A stretch of 64,000 nucleotides of DNA from contig JBBRBN010000002.1 in assembly GCA_038205755.1 (NCBI GenBank), positions 1 to 64,000 on the forward strand, written 5' to 3'. The position numbers were made by a program, and so were the translations under genes. Below are positions 1 to 8,915 of this stretch, piece after piece (positions within the stretch are counted from its first letter, which is position 1; each line of letters begins with the position of its first letter). Below the pieces are notes generated by a model, which was not told the DNA's origin, did no database searches, and saw only the letters and a program-made list of their open reading frames with translations. This DNA is from JANNWF01 sp038205755 (GTDB lineage Bacteria > Pseudomonadota > Gammaproteobacteria > Xanthomonadales > Xanthomonadaceae).

Positions 1-141
1 ATCTCGCGCGCCCTCGCTTGTCTCTTGTCCGCACAGGAGACTACCTCAGTCGGTCGTATGGCCCGCTACGCCGCTCCTTCGGTAGTCTCCTGTGCGAACA
101 ACATCCTGCGCGATCATCGCGCGAATTCATGAAACATGCGG
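1..141 (+). mobile_element. MITE-like element, copy A (left end off window)
   Basis: First of nine copies of a roughly 165-bp repeat; its left inverted repeat is cut by the window edge. It contains the paired arms GCACAGGAGACTACC and GGTAGTCTCCTGTGC around a small hairpin, then GCGCGATCATCGCGC, then the right terminal repeat ending ATGAAACATGCGG. The usual final GGCTAG is replaced by coding sequence of a sulfotransferase-like gene, so the element lies inside that gene. Confidence 0.85.
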
Positions 142-626
142 CTCAGAAACACATGTGGCACCCCATGGTGGGCGACGTCGGTGCCGAGGAGCTGCACGGG
201 TTCACGCATGCGTTCCTGATTCGACGTCCGAGCGAGGTGATTGCATCCTATCTGGCCAAGCGCGAGCGGGCCACGCTGGAGGACTTGGGGCTGGCAAGGC
301 AGGCGCAGTTCTTTGCCAGCGAGTGTCAGCGCCTGGGGCACGCGCCGCCGGTGATCGATGCCGCCGACGTGCTCGCCAACCCCGAGCGCACCCTGGGAAA
401 ACTCTGCGCCGCGCTGGGCAACGGCTGGGATCCAGCGATGCTGCGCTGGCCAGCCGGCCGGCATTCGTCCGACGGCATCTGGGCAGCGCACTGGTACGCC
501 CGCGTTGAGGCATCGACGGGGTTTGAGCCGGCGACCTCAACGGCCCTGTCACTGGATGCCAGGGGCGAAGCGCTGGCAGATGCCTGCCAGCCCTACTATG
601 CAGCGTTGGCCGCGCATCGGCTTTAG
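129..626 (+). pseudogene. Sulfotransferase-like protein, 5' end replaced by MITE copy A
   Basis: The reading frame after the repeat encodes about 160 residues resembling the C-terminal two thirds of sulfotransferase-family proteins: QKHMWHP, then HAFLIRRPSEVIASYL, TLEDLGL and DGIWAAHWY. The N-terminal P-loop region that would bind PAPS is not present; the sequence joins the repeat directly before QKHM. The only in-frame ATG upstream (129) lies in the right terminal repeat, giving MKHAAQKHM, so a truncated protein might still be made from an element-supplied start codon; a TTG at 18 inside the repeat is an alternative. Without the P-loop part it is unlikely to be active. What lies upstream is outside the window. 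The family call comes from motif memory, not a search. Confidence 0.65.
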
Positions 627-645
627 CCCAGGGTCACCGTTTGCT

Positions 646-1614
646 TCAACGCGCAGCGTCCCTTGCGCCTCGCCCGGTAGCTGAAGTCTCCGACGTGGCG
701 GACGCTGCATTGACGGCTCGCACATGGCTTGCCAGGCAATCTGCCAGCCTCTCCGACAGCGCGTCCGGCAGGTCGTGACCCCACCCCTCAATGCGCTCCA
801 GCCGCGCGCCTCGAATTTTGCGGGCGAGATCCAGGCCGTGCGCGATCGGCACCATCGGGTCGGCGTTGCCGTGCAGGATCAGAGTGGGCAACCGCAGGTG
901 TCGCAGCAGCTCGGAGCGATCGCCATCATTGAGAACGGCTGCAAGCTGGCGGCTGACGCCATTGCCGCTGGACGCGCGCGTGAGCGCAAGGCGTGAGCGA
1001 CGCGCTACGTCGTTGGCGTCCATCGGATAGGCCGGGCTGCCGATGATGCGCAGCAGATCAACCATGTAGGTGACAGCAGCGTCCATTGACACCGCGCGTT
1101 GCGGGCGCCGCAGCAGTTGCCGCATCACGCGCGCGGCCGGCGGTGGCAGACCGAGCCGACCGCTGCTGGTGCACATCAGGGTCAGGCTGTGGACCTTCTG
1201 CGGATGCCGATGGGCGAGATGCTGGGCAATCATGCCGCCCATCGAAATGCCGACCACGTGGGCGCGACCAATCCCGAGGTGATGCAGCAAGGCGGCAGCA
1301 TCGTCGGCGATGTCGGCCAGGCTGTAGGGCAATCGCAGCCGATGACGCAGCAGTCGCGCCAGCATGGACGTCGGCAAACGCGGTGCGCCATAGGCTTCAA
1401 AGCGCGTGCTGCGACCCACGTCGCGATTGTCAAAGGTGATGCAGCGCATGCCGCGCTGAGCCAGCGCGTCGAGCAGGCGGTCGGGCCAGGCGATGCGCTG
1501 CATACCCAGGCCCATGATCAGCAGCAGCGGTGTGCCGTCCGCGGGGCCATGGTCGGCGTAGTCGATCTCCACTCCGCCCCGCTTCAGCTGTCCCTCGCGC
1601 AGTGTCGCGCTCAC
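646..1614 (-). CDS. Alpha/beta hydrolase
   Basis: A 322-residue alpha/beta-hydrolase-fold protein. The nucleophile elbow is GISMGG, an oxyanion-region LLLIMGLGM precedes it, the acid is probably in HGNADPMVP and the catalytic histidine in GWGHDLP. It resembles RdmC/TAP-type esterases and cytoplasmic carboxylesterases; the substrate cannot be told. It begins at a GTG (1614) that overlaps the stop codon of the upstream RimK-family gene as GTGA, so the two are translationally coupled. The C-terminal 25 residues are Ala/Thr/Ser-rich and probably disordered. No signal peptide is seen. Confidence 0.85.
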   Translation of the reverse strand: MSATLREGQLKRGGVEIDYADHGPADGTPLLLIMGLGMQRIAWPDRLLDALAQRGMRCITFDNRDVGRSTRFEAYGAPRLPTSMLARLLRHRLRLPYSLADIADDAAALLHHLGIGRAHVVGISMGGMIAQHLAHRHPQKVHSLTLMCTSSGRLGLPPPAARVMRQLLRRPQRAVSMDAAVTYMVDLLRIIGSPAYPMDANDVARRSRLALTRASSGNGVSRQLAAVLNDGDRSELLRHLRLPTLILHGNADPMVPIAHGLDLARKIRGARLERIEGWGHDLPDALSERLADCLASHVRAVNAASATSETSATGRGARDAAR

Positions 1615-3095
1615 TCGCGCAGCCCCAGCCGTTTGCGCTCCAGCCGACGCAGAAACTCGTCCATGATCCGGCGATACAGATCTTCGCCGAGATAGGCGTC
1701 CTCGACCCCGGCATCGATGCTCGGATTGTCGTTGACCTCGATCACCACGGTGCGGCCATCCAGCACCTTCAGGTCGACGCCATAGAGCCCATCGCCGATG
1801 GCCGACGTCGCTCGCAACGCCAGTTTGACGACTTCGGAGGGCGCTTCACGAATCGGCAGGGTTTTAAAGTCGCCCGAGCGCGTTGGGCCTTTCGCGCTGT
1901 GCTGGTAGATCTGCCAGTGACCGCGCGACATGAAGTACTGGCAGGCATACAGCGCCTGATTGCCAATGACGCCAATCCGCCAGTCGAACTCGGTATACAT
2001 GTATTCCTGGGCGATCAGCAGCGCGGTGTGCTGAAATAGATTGTCGGCCTGGATTCGCAGCGCTTCGGCCGTTTCCACCCGCACAATCCCGCGCGAAAAG
2101 CTGCCGTCGGGAATCTTGAGCACCAGCGGCAGACCAAGTACGTCAGGCAGCTCTGCCAGCCGCTTGTGGTCATCCCGAAAAAGCGTTTCGCTGCGCGGCA
2201 CCGGCAGCTTGCGCGAGCGCAGCAGGTCGTTGAGGTAGATCTTGTTGGTGCAGCGCAGGATCGACATCGGATCGTCGATCACCACCATGTCTTCGCGTTC
2301 GGCGCGATGGGCGAAGCGATAGGTGTGGTTGCCGGGCTGGGTGGTTTCGCGGATGAACAGGCCGTCGTATTCGGCCAGTCGGCCGAAGTCGTTGCGATCA
2401 ATCAGGTCGACATCGATGCCAAGTTCGCCGCCAGCGCGGACAAAGTGCTTGAGCGCCTTGCGATTGGACGGCGGCATCTTTTCGGCCGGGTCGTGCAGCA
2501 TGGCCAGGTCGTAGCGGAACTTGCGCCGCGCCCGCGGCTTGCGCCACAGCTTCTTGGCGAAGGTGCTGAGCGCTTCGGCAAAGGCATCCTCCTGCGGATC
2601 GGTGAGGGCGTGCAGCCCGGCGGGTTTGATCGAGGCGATCTGCCAGACCTTTTGCCGCTCAAACTCGATCTTCAGAATTGGACAGGGAAACGTCTCGAAC
2701 ACCTGCCGCGCGAGGTCCTGCAGCGGGGCATAGCTGGTGTGACCAAAGTAGAGCAGCAAGCCGAAGTCGGTGGTGTCGCGTCCGCCTTCGGGAAGAAATC
2801 GCGCAAGCTTGGCATTCAGATCCTCGATGTCCACGCCGTACAGCGACCGCCGACGCAAGTCACTGATGGTGCGCACCGAGGGAATCACTTTGTGTCCGCG
2901 CGCCTCCGCCAGCAGCGACACGTAGTGCCCCAGTCCCAGGTACTTGAAGCTGCGGCACAGGTTGATCACCTGCACGCGGTCCTCGCCGCCATCGGCCGGC
3001 CGCTTGAGGTAGTCCAGCGCTGAGATGACATTCTCGGACGGGTAGTAAGAGCCCCAGTCGGAAGGTTTCTCGACGACGATGACGAGGCGGCTCAT
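1611..3095 (-). CDS. RimK-family ATP-grasp ligase
   Basis: A 494-residue protein with an N-terminal RimK-like pre-ATP-grasp region (starting MSRLVIVVEKPSDW) and a C-terminal ATP-grasp domain from about residue 270 to the end, with LVLKIPDGSFSRGI (ATP-binding lysine region), GVDLKVLDGR and VIEVNDNPSID near the C-terminus (metal-binding Glu/Asn). Such proteins ligate amino acids to carboxylates; family relatives act on ribosomal S6 or small peptides, but the substrate here is unknown. An in-frame codon at 3143 would add 16 residues; ATG 3095 is preferred because it begins the conserved first strand. MITE copy B lies 93 bp upstream with its right end facing this gene. The downstream hydrolase overlaps it by 4 bp. 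Confidence 0.85.
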   Translation of the reverse strand: MSRLVIVVEKPSDWGSYYPSENVISALDYLKRPADGGEDRVQVINLCRSFKYLGLGHYVSLLAEARGHKVIPSVRTISDLRRRSLYGVDIEDLNAKLARFLPEGGRDTTDFGLLLYFGHTSYAPLQDLARQVFETFPCPILKIEFERQKVWQIASIKPAGLHALTDPQEDAFAEALSTFAKKLWRKPRARRKFRYDLAMLHDPAEKMPPSNRKALKHFVRAGGELGIDVDLIDRNDFGRLAEYDGLFIRETTQPGNHTYRFAHRAEREDMVVIDDPMSILRCTNKIYLNDLLRSRKLPVPRSETLFRDDHKRLAELPDVLGLPLVLKIPDGSFSRGIVRVETAEALRIQADNLFQHTALLIAQEYMYTEFDWRIGVIGNQALYACQYFMSRGHWQIYQHSAKGPTRSGDFKTLPIREAPSEVVKLALRATSAIGDGLYGVDLKVLDGRTVVIEVNDNPSIDAGVEDAYLGEDLYRRIMDEFLRRLERKRLGLRE

Positions 3096-3188
3096 AGCGC
3101 GGTGGGGCAATCTGATCGGGACAAGGCGCGCAGTCTGCCCCAAATCGCCGGCATTTCGCAGCGTGGCACGCGCTGGCTGTTCAGGCCC

Positions 3189-3352
3189 TAGCCCGCATGT
3201 TTCATGAATTCACGCGATGGTCGCGCAGGATGTTGTTCGCACAGGAGACTACCTAAGGAGCGGCGTAGCGGGCCATACGACCGACTGAGGTAGTCTCCTG
3301 TGCGGACAAGAGACAAGCTAGGGCGCGCGAGATTCATGAAACCTGCGGGCTG
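3189..3352 (-). mobile_element. MITE-like element, copy B
   Basis: Full-length copy in the minus orientation between the divergent RimK-family and GNAT genes. Both terminal repeats are visible: GCCCGCATGTTTCATGAATT at the low-coordinate end and its inverse ending ATGAAACCTGCGGGC at the high end. The internal arms GCACAGGAGACTACC and GGTAGTCTCCTGTGC pair perfectly. The flanking dinucleotide is TA on one side and TG on the other, so one target copy has mutated. Confidence 0.9.
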
Positions 3353-3365
3353 GATGGCGGACGAT

Positions 3366-3833
3366 ATGACGATGGTCGCCTCCGCACCGCCAACGATTCT
3401 GCTGCGTCAGGGACAGCCTGCCGATCTGCCGGCGATGCTGCGGCTGGAGGCGCAGTTTCCGGGCGACCGCTTGAGCCGCCGCCAGCTGCGTTTTCACGTG
3501 CTGCAGGCAGACGCGCGGATCCGCGTCGCGCAGGCGCAGGAATCCCTGCTCGGCTACTCGCTGCTGTTGCGGCGAGCCCGCAGCAGCTCGGCCCGGCTCT
3601 ACTCCCTGGTGGTCGACACCGGACAGCGGGGTCGCGGAATCGGCCGGCAGCTTCTGCATGCTGCCGAGCAGCAGGCTAAGCGCACGGGTGCCCGCTCACT
3701 GCGACTGGAAGTCCGCGCGGACAACGCCGCGGCTCTGGCGCTTTATTCAGCGGCGGGCTATCGAGGCGCTGGGATGCGTCGCCGCTACTACGAGGACGGG
3801 ATGGACGCGGTGCGCCTTGAGAAGCTGCTGTGA
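3366..3833 (+). CDS. GNAT family N-acetyltransferase
   Basis: A RimI-like GNAT domain of about 155 residues. Motif A (acetyl-CoA pyrophosphate loop) is SLVVDTGQRGRGIGRQLL, followed by LRLEVRADNAAALALYSAAGY, the typical motif B with the conserved N and Y. It would transfer acetyl from acetyl-CoA to an amine; the target is unknown. The start is uncertain: ATGs at 3336, 3354 and 3366 are all in frame, and the first lies in the terminal repeat of MITE copy B (reading MKPAGW). ATG 3366 has GGCGGA 4 bases ahead and leaves only a short lead before the domain. A frame open to 3300 exists but is element sequence. Confidence 0.85.
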   Translation: MTMVASAPPTILLRQGQPADLPAMLRLEAQFPGDRLSRRQLRFHVLQADARIRVAQAQESLLGYSLLLRRARSSSARLYSLVVDTGQRGRGIGRQLLHAAEQQAKRTGARSLRLEVRADNAAALALYSAAGYRGAGMRRRYYEDGMDAVRLEKLL

Positions 3834-3947
3834 ATGCAATCTGGCCATGACCGTCGGCACTGTCGGGGCGCATGGCCACCGCTACCATGGTCGGCCAGCT
3901 GCCTTGCTGCCGCGACTCCATGCCCGATTTGCCGCCGGAGATTTTCG

Positions 3948-6083
3948 ATGCGAAACCCGCTTGCACTGACCTTTGCCTTGCTCGGCCTCACCTGCGCCAG
4001 TGTCACCGCGCATGCGGATGACGCCAAACCCATGACTGCTGCCGACCCCTATCAGTGGCTGGAAGATGTCGGCGGCGACAAGGCGCTGGACTGGGTGCGC
4101 GAGCGCAACGCCGAGTCGGCATCAATCAAGAATGACCCCGCTTTCAAACAGCTCGAAGCCGACCTGCGCAGCATTCTCGATTCGGATGCGCGCATTCCCT
4201 ACGTCAGCAAGATCGGCGAGCACTACTACAACTTCTGGAAGGACGCCGCCAATCCTCGCGGACTCTGGCGACGCACCTCACTGGCCGAATACCGCAAGAC
4301 AACACCGGCATGGGAAGTCGTGCTGGATCTCGATGCGTTGAACAAGGCTGAAGGTGAAAACTGGGTATGGCAGGGCGCCAACTGCCTGAAGCCGGCGTAC
4401 GCACGCTGCCTGATCCAACTCTCGCGCGGCGGTGCCGATGCCAACGTGACGCGTGAATTCGACATGCCCAGCAAGACGTTTCTGGCCGATGGCTTCTTCC
4501 GCCCGGAAGCCAAGGGCAGCCTGAGCTGGATCGATCAGGACAGCGTCTATGTCGCCACCGACTTCGGTCCAGGCAGCATGACCAGCTCCGGCTATGCGCG
4601 CATCGTCAAGGAATGGAAGCGCGGCACGCCGATGAGCGACGCCAGCGTGGTTTACGAGGGCAAAGCCGACGATCTGGGCGTGGGCGCTTACCGCGACGAC
4701 ACCCCCGGCTTCGAGCGTGACTTCGTCGGTCGCACGCTGGCCTTCTACAACGACGAGCTGTATCTGCGTGGCGAGGACGGCGCGCTGGCCAAGATCGACG
4801 TGCCCAACAGCGTGCAGAAGTCGGTCTATCGCGAATGGCTGCTGCTAGAGCTGCGCCAGCCGTGGACGGTCGGCGCGCAGAGCTGGCCGGCGGGTGCGCT
4901 GGTCGCCACCCGTTTGGAGGACTTCATGGCCGGCAAGCGGGAGTTCGAGACGCTGTTTGAGCCGACCACTAGCCGCTCGCTCGCCGGCGTGACTGCAACT
5001 CGCAACCACCTCGTCCTGAACGTTATGGACGACGTCAAAAATCGGCTTGAAGTACTCACCTTCGGCGACACCGGTTGGCGGAGCGAACCGCTGAAGGGCG
5101 CTCCAACCAGCGGAACGCTGGGCCTCAGCGCGATCGATAGCGACGAGTCCGACGACTACTTTCTGACCGTAAGCGACTACCTGACGCCGCCGACCCTGAT
5201 GATTGGCAGCCTTGCTGAAGCGCCGCAGCCGCTGAAGCAAATGCCGGCGTTCTTTGACGCCAGCGGCTTTGAGATCAATCAGCACTTTGCGATCAGCAAG
5301 GATGGCACCCGCGTTCCGTACTTCATGGTCAGCAAGAAAAATCTGCCGCTTGATGGCAGCAATCCGACTCTGCTGTACGGCTACGGCGGCTTCGAGGTGT
5401 CACTGACGCCAAACTACAGCGCTGGCGCCGGTCGCGGCTGGCTGCAGGTGGGCGGTGTGTACGTGGTTGCCAATATCCGCGGCGGCGGCGAGTACGGGCC
5501 GGGCTGGCATCAGGCGGCGCTGAAGGCCAACCGCCTCCGCGCCTTCGAGGATTTCGCGGCGGTCGCCGAGGATCTGGTCGAGCGCAAGGTCACCGCGCCG
5601 CAGCGGCTGGGCATCCAGGGCGGCAGCAATGGTGGCCTGCTGGTGGGCAACATGGTGACCATGTATCCGGAGCACTTCGCGGCGGCGGTCTGTCAGGTGC
5701 CGCTGCTGGACATGCAGCGCTATCACCTGCTGCTGGCCGGTGCCTCGTGGATGGCCGAGTTCGGCGACCCGGACAAGCCGGAAGAGTGGGAATTCATCAA
5801 GACGTACTCGCCGTATCACAACGTCGAGGCGGGCAAGAAGTATCCCGCCGTGCTGTTCACCACCTCGACCCGCGATGACCGCGTGCACCCCGGCCACGCG
5901 CGCAAGATGCTGGCGAAAATGAAGTCGCAGGAGCACGAGGTGTACTACTACGAGAACATTGAGGGCGGCCACGGCGGCGCAGCCGACAACGGCCAGTTGG
6001 CCCATATGCAGGCGCTGGCCTACACCTTCCTGCGTCAGCAGCTGATGGCGCCCGTGGCGGCCGACAAGCCGGCCGGGCCGTAG
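3948..6083 (+). CDS. Prolyl oligopeptidase family serine peptidase (S9A), secreted
   Basis: A 711-residue protein with a Sec signal peptide (MRNPLALTFALLGLTCASVTAHA) and the S9A layout: N-terminal seven-bladed propeller, then an alpha/beta-hydrolase peptidase domain from about residue 450. The catalytic serine is in GGSNGGLL (Ser560), the aspartate in STRDDRVHPGH (about 643/644) and the histidine in EGGHGG (His675). YGGFEVSLTPNY and RGGGEYG are also typical. It should cleave short proline-containing peptides in the periplasm. ATG 3948 is chosen because GGAG lies 7 bases upstream and it starts the signal peptide; an earlier frame from 3834 adds implausible sequence. Confidence 0.93.
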   Translation: MRNPLALTFALLGLTCASVTAHADDAKPMTAADPYQWLEDVGGDKALDWVRERNAESASIKNDPAFKQLEADLRSILDSDARIPYVSKIGEHYYNFWKDAANPRGLWRRTSLAEYRKTTPAWEVVLDLDALNKAEGENWVWQGANCLKPAYARCLIQLSRGGADANVTREFDMPSKTFLADGFFRPEAKGSLSWIDQDSVYVATDFGPGSMTSSGYARIVKEWKRGTPMSDASVVYEGKADDLGVGAYRDDTPGFERDFVGRTLAFYNDELYLRGEDGALAKIDVPNSVQKSVYREWLLLELRQPWTVGAQSWPAGALVATRLEDFMAGKREFETLFEPTTSRSLAGVTATRNHLVLNVMDDVKNRLEVLTFGDTGWRSEPLKGAPTSGTLGLSAIDSDESDDYFLTVSDYLTPPTLMIGSLAEAPQPLKQMPAFFDASGFEINQHFAISKDGTRVPYFMVSKKNLPLDGSNPTLLYGYGGFEVSLTPNYSAGAGRGWLQVGGVYVVANIRGGGEYGPGWHQAALKANRLRAFEDFAAVAEDLVERKVTAPQRLGIQGGSNGGLLVGNMVTMYPEHFAAAVCQVPLLDMQRYHLLLAGASWMAEFGDPDKPEEWEFIKTYSPYHNVEAGKKYPAVLFTTSTRDDRVHPGHARKMLAKMKSQEHEVYYYENIEGGHGGAADNGQLAHMQALAYTFLRQQLMAPVAADKPAGP

Positions 6084-6216
6084 GTTTTCCGTCGCTCTCG
6101 CCGGGATCGACGTCGTTCGCCGCGACCTCGATCCCGATCTGAGCACGGGTCCGATCAAGACCAGGAATCGACACCCGTCGATGCGAGCCACGCCGGCTCC
6201 CGCCTATACTCGCGGC

Positions 6217-6345
6217 ATGAAAAGCCCTCTGTTCTCCCGGATCGCGTGTGCCGTCCTGCTGCTGCTGAGCGTCGTACTTGTCGGCTGTGGCAACAAGGGC
6301 GATCTGGTTCGCCCCGGCGCGCCGCCCGCCGCTGCTGAAGAATGA
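6217..6345 (+). CDS. lptM: LPS translocon maturation chaperone LptM (YifL-like lipoprotein)
   Basis: A 42-residue lipoprotein reading MKSPLFSRIACAVLLLLSVV then LVGCGNKGDLVRPGAPPAAA. The lipobox LVGC and the following GNKGDLxxP are the signature of LptM (YifL), which in E. coli binds the LptD/E outer-membrane LPS translocon. The family characteristically precedes dapF, as here: its stop overlaps the dapF start as ATGA (6342-6345). Short length is normal for this family. Confidence 0.88.
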   Translation: MKSPLFSRIACAVLLLLSVVLVGCGNKGDLVRPGAPPAAAEE

Positions 6346-7196
6346 GCGCTACGCCGACCTCGATCGGCCGTGGCGGTCTGCGGTTCTCCAAGATGCACGG
6401 CGCTGGCAACGACTTTGTAGTCGTTGATCGGCGCGCCGCTGCACCGCTGCCCGCTGCGCTGACCGCATTGCTGTGCGACCGTCATCGCGGTGTCGGCTGC
6501 GACCAACTTCTCACGATTGAGCAGCCCCGCAGTTGCGGAGCCGCACTCGCCTACGGCATCTGGAATAGCGACGGCAGCCTGGCTGGCCAATGCGGCAACG
6601 GCGCGCGCTGTGTCGCCGCCTGGGCGCAACGCGAGGGGCTGATCGGCATCGGTGACTGGCTGTTCGACAGCCCCAGCGGGCCGGTTCACGCGCGAATCGA
6701 TGCGCAGGCGGGCCTCAGCATTGAGCTGCAGGCGCCAAATTTCGATCCCGCCGCCATCCCGCTGCTGGATACGCAGGCGGATACCTACGAGATCGCGGTT
6801 GAAGGCGTGGCGCTAAGGTTCTCGGCCCTGTCGATGGGCAACCCGCATGCGGTGGTCGAAGTCGACGCTGTCGATGCAGTCGATGTACCGCGCATCGGCG
6901 CGCTGCTGCAGCGGGATACTCGCTTTCCTGACAGCTGCAACGTCGGGTTTGCGCAGTGGCTGGATCGTGCGCGGATACGCCTGCGCGTGGTTGAGCGCGG
7001 CGTGGGCGAAACACGTGCGTGCGGCAGCGGAGCCTGTGCAGCGGTCGCGGTTCTGCGTCGACGCGGCTTGCTTGATTCTGAGGTGGCCGTTGAACTGCCC
7101 GGCGGTACGCTGCGTATCTTCTGGCCTCAGGACGATGCGCCGATGCGCATGACCGGGCCCACTGAGTTCGTATTCGAAGGTGAATGGCATGAGTGA
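6342..7196 (+). CDS. dapF: Diaminopimelate epimerase
   Basis: A 284-residue DapF that converts LL- to meso-diaminopimelate for lysine and peptidoglycan synthesis. It opens with FSKMHGAGNDFVVVDRR. The two catalytic cysteines are in CGNGARC (about residue 86) and ACGSGACAA (about residue 229). SMGNPHAVVEV and PGGTLRIFW are also conserved. Length is normal. It overlaps lptM by 4 bp and the DUF484 gene by 8 bp, consistent with a coupled operon. Confidence 0.97.
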   Translation: MSATPTSIGRGGLRFSKMHGAGNDFVVVDRRAAAPLPAALTALLCDRHRGVGCDQLLTIEQPRSCGAALAYGIWNSDGSLAGQCGNGARCVAAWAQREGLIGIGDWLFDSPSGPVHARIDAQAGLSIELQAPNFDPAAIPLLDTQADTYEIAVEGVALRFSALSMGNPHAVVEVDAVDAVDVPRIGALLQRDTRFPDSCNVGFAQWLDRARIRLRVVERGVGETRACGSGACAAVAVLRRRGLLDSEVAVELPGGTLRIFWPQDDAPMRMTGPTEFVFEGEWHE

Positions 7197-7866
7197 ACCA
7201 ACCCGCGAGCGCACCACGGCCAGCGACGTGGCGGCCTATCTGCGGCGACATCCGAAATTTCTCGCGCAGTACCCTGATCTCGCACTGAGCATGGCGGTGC
7301 CACGCGACGAGGGCCAGGCCACGTCCCTGGCCAGCTACCAGCTGGAGGTACTGCGCGACAAGAATCGCGAGCTCAACCGTCGCTTGCAGGAGCTGTTTGC
7401 CAACGCCCAGGACAATGAGCGCCTGACTGTGCGTACCCACCAGCTGTGCCTTGCGTTGATGCGCGCCAGCTCCGCCGCGGACACGCTGCGGGTGATGGTT
7501 GCCAGCCTGATTGAGGACTTTGGCAGCGAGCTGGTGCGTATCGTGCTGCACGCGCCGGTGCTCGGTCAGAGCGAGGAGACTTGGCTGCAAATCGTGCCAG
7601 CCGGTGATTCGGCCCTTGCGCCGTTCCGCGACTTTGTGGCGTCCGACGAGCCCCTGTGCGGCAGGCTGCAGCAGGACAAGCTGGACCTGCTGTTTGCGGA
7701 CCGTGCTACCGAGGTGCAGTCAGCGGCGCTGATGGTGGTGAGCGGGCGCGGTCTGCTGGCGATTGGCAGCAGCGACGGCAATCGCTTCTTCCCCGGCATG
7801 GGCACACTGTTTCTGCGGCTGCTGAGTGACGCATTGGCAGCGGCGCTGGGACGCTATGACGGCTGA
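7189..7866 (+). CDS. DUF484 family protein
   Basis: A 225-residue DUF484 protein, a GAF-like family usually encoded between dapF and xerC. The N-terminus has the characteristic DVAAYLRRHPKFLAQYPDLA, followed by a helical segment (SYQLEVLRDKNRELNRRLQE) and a GAF-like alpha/beta region ending with GRGLLAIGSSDGNRFFPGMG. Its biochemical role is not established. ATG 7189 is preferred over GTG 7180 because GAAGG lies 8 bases before it. It overlaps dapF upstream and xerC downstream. Confidence 0.9.
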   Translation: MSEPTRERTTASDVAAYLRRHPKFLAQYPDLALSMAVPRDEGQATSLASYQLEVLRDKNRELNRRLQELFANAQDNERLTVRTHQLCLALMRASSAADTLRVMVASLIEDFGSELVRIVLHAPVLGQSEETWLQIVPAGDSALAPFRDFVASDEPLCGRLQQDKLDLLFADRATEVQSAALMVVSGRGLLAIGSSDGNRFFPGMGTLFLRLLSDALAAALGRYDG

Positions 7867-8782
7867 AGCGCCGCCGCCACTGGTTCCGCACCCGGCACTG
7901 GTCGCGGCAGCGGATGGATTCATCCGTATGCTCGGCGTTGAGCGGCGGCTGTCGCCGCACACGCTGTCGGCCTACGCGCGTGATCTTGCGGCCCTGCTCG
8001 AGCGCATGGCCGTCGCCGGGCTGCGCGACTGGCAACGACTCGACCAGGCGCGGCTGCGCAGCTTCGTTGCCGCCGAACATCGCTGCGGCCTGGCGCCGCG
8101 CAGCGTGCAGCGTCTGCTTTCCGCCTGGCGCAGCTTTCTGCGTCACCTGGTGGCGAGCGGATCGATTGCCAGCGATCCGAGCGCGGGTCTGCGCGCACCG
8201 AAGGCGCCCAGGCGACTGCCGCAGGTGCTCGACCCGGATGAAACCACGCGGCTGGTAGAGGTGCCGGTGGACGGCGCGCTGGGCCAGCGCGACCGCGCCA
8301 TGCTGGAGCTGTTCTATTCGTCCGGCCTGCGGCTTGCCGAGCTGTGTCAACTGCGCTGGGCCGACCTCGACCTGGAGGACGGTCTGGTTCGCGTGTTGGG
8401 AAAAGGCAGCCGTACCCGGGTGGTCCCGGTCGGACGCCACGCCCGCGAGGCGCTGGCCGGACTGCGTGCCCAATCGACAGTACAACCCGGCGACCCGGTG
8501 TTTCGCGGCCGCGGCGCGGCGCCAATCAATCCGCGCAGCGTGCAGAAGCGCATCAAGCAACTGGCCCAGTCGCAGGGCATCTGGAAGCGCGTCTACCCGC
8601 ATCTGCTGCGGCACTCGTTTGCGAGCCACCTGCTGGAGTCCTCCGGAGATCTGCGCGGCGTTCAGGAAATGCTCGGCCATGCCGACATTGGCACCACTCA
8701 GATCTACACCCACCTCGACTACCAGCACCTCGCCAAGGTCTACGACGCGGCGCATCCGCGGGCCAAACGGCAGCCGGGCTAA
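7856..8782 (+). CDS. xerC: Tyrosine recombinase XerC
   Basis: A 308-residue tyrosine recombinase that with XerD resolves chromosome dimers at dif. The N-terminal SAM-like DNA-binding domain (about residues 15-105) begins FIRMLGVERRLSPHTLSAYA. The catalytic domain shows Arg in SSGLRLAELCQLRW, Lys in GKGSRTRVVP, HxxR in HLLRHSFASHLLE, the second His in LGHADIGTTQIY and the nucleophile Tyr in QIYTHLD. The DUF484-xerC-hslV order supports XerC rather than XerD. ATG 7856 overlaps the DUF484 stop; an earlier GTG at 7826 is less likely. Its TAA stop lies in a partial copy of the 38-bp palindromic repeat. Confidence 0.95.
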   Translation: MTAEAPPPLVPHPALVAAADGFIRMLGVERRLSPHTLSAYARDLAALLERMAVAGLRDWQRLDQARLRSFVAAEHRCGLAPRSVQRLLSAWRSFLRHLVASGSIASDPSAGLRAPKAPRRLPQVLDPDETTRLVEVPVDGALGQRDRAMLELFYSSGLRLAELCQLRWADLDLEDGLVRVLGKGSRTRVVPVGRHAREALAGLRAQSTVQPGDPVFRGRGAAPINPRSVQKRIKQLAQSQGIWKRVYPHLLRHSFASHLLESSGDLRGVQEMLGHADIGTTQIYTHLDYQHLAKVYDAAHPRAKRQPG

Positions 8783-8799
8783 GTCCGACAGGCTGCTAG
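8770..8799 (+). repeat. Partial 38-bp palindromic repeat at the xerC stop
   Basis: Contains TAAGTCCGACAGGCTGCTAG, the right half of the 38-bp palindrome seen whole at 22983-23020, with a shortened left half (CAGCCGGGC). CAGCC and GGCTG can pair to a hairpin just past the xerC stop, so it could act as a transcript end. Confidence 0.6.
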
Positions 8800-8915
8800 G
8801 CGGACCCGTTGCTGGCGGTCGGTGGTCTTGATGTCGGGGGAAGGCAGGGCCAGCGGCTTGCTCTGTCGCCTGCCGCCCCCATGTGTCTCTTTCCTGCGCA
8901 GCTGGCAAACCCCGC

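Noticed and set aside
3834..3947. N-terminal extension of the prolyl oligopeptidase
   Set aside because: It would bury the signal peptide; GGAG at 7 bases before ATG 3948 decides the start.
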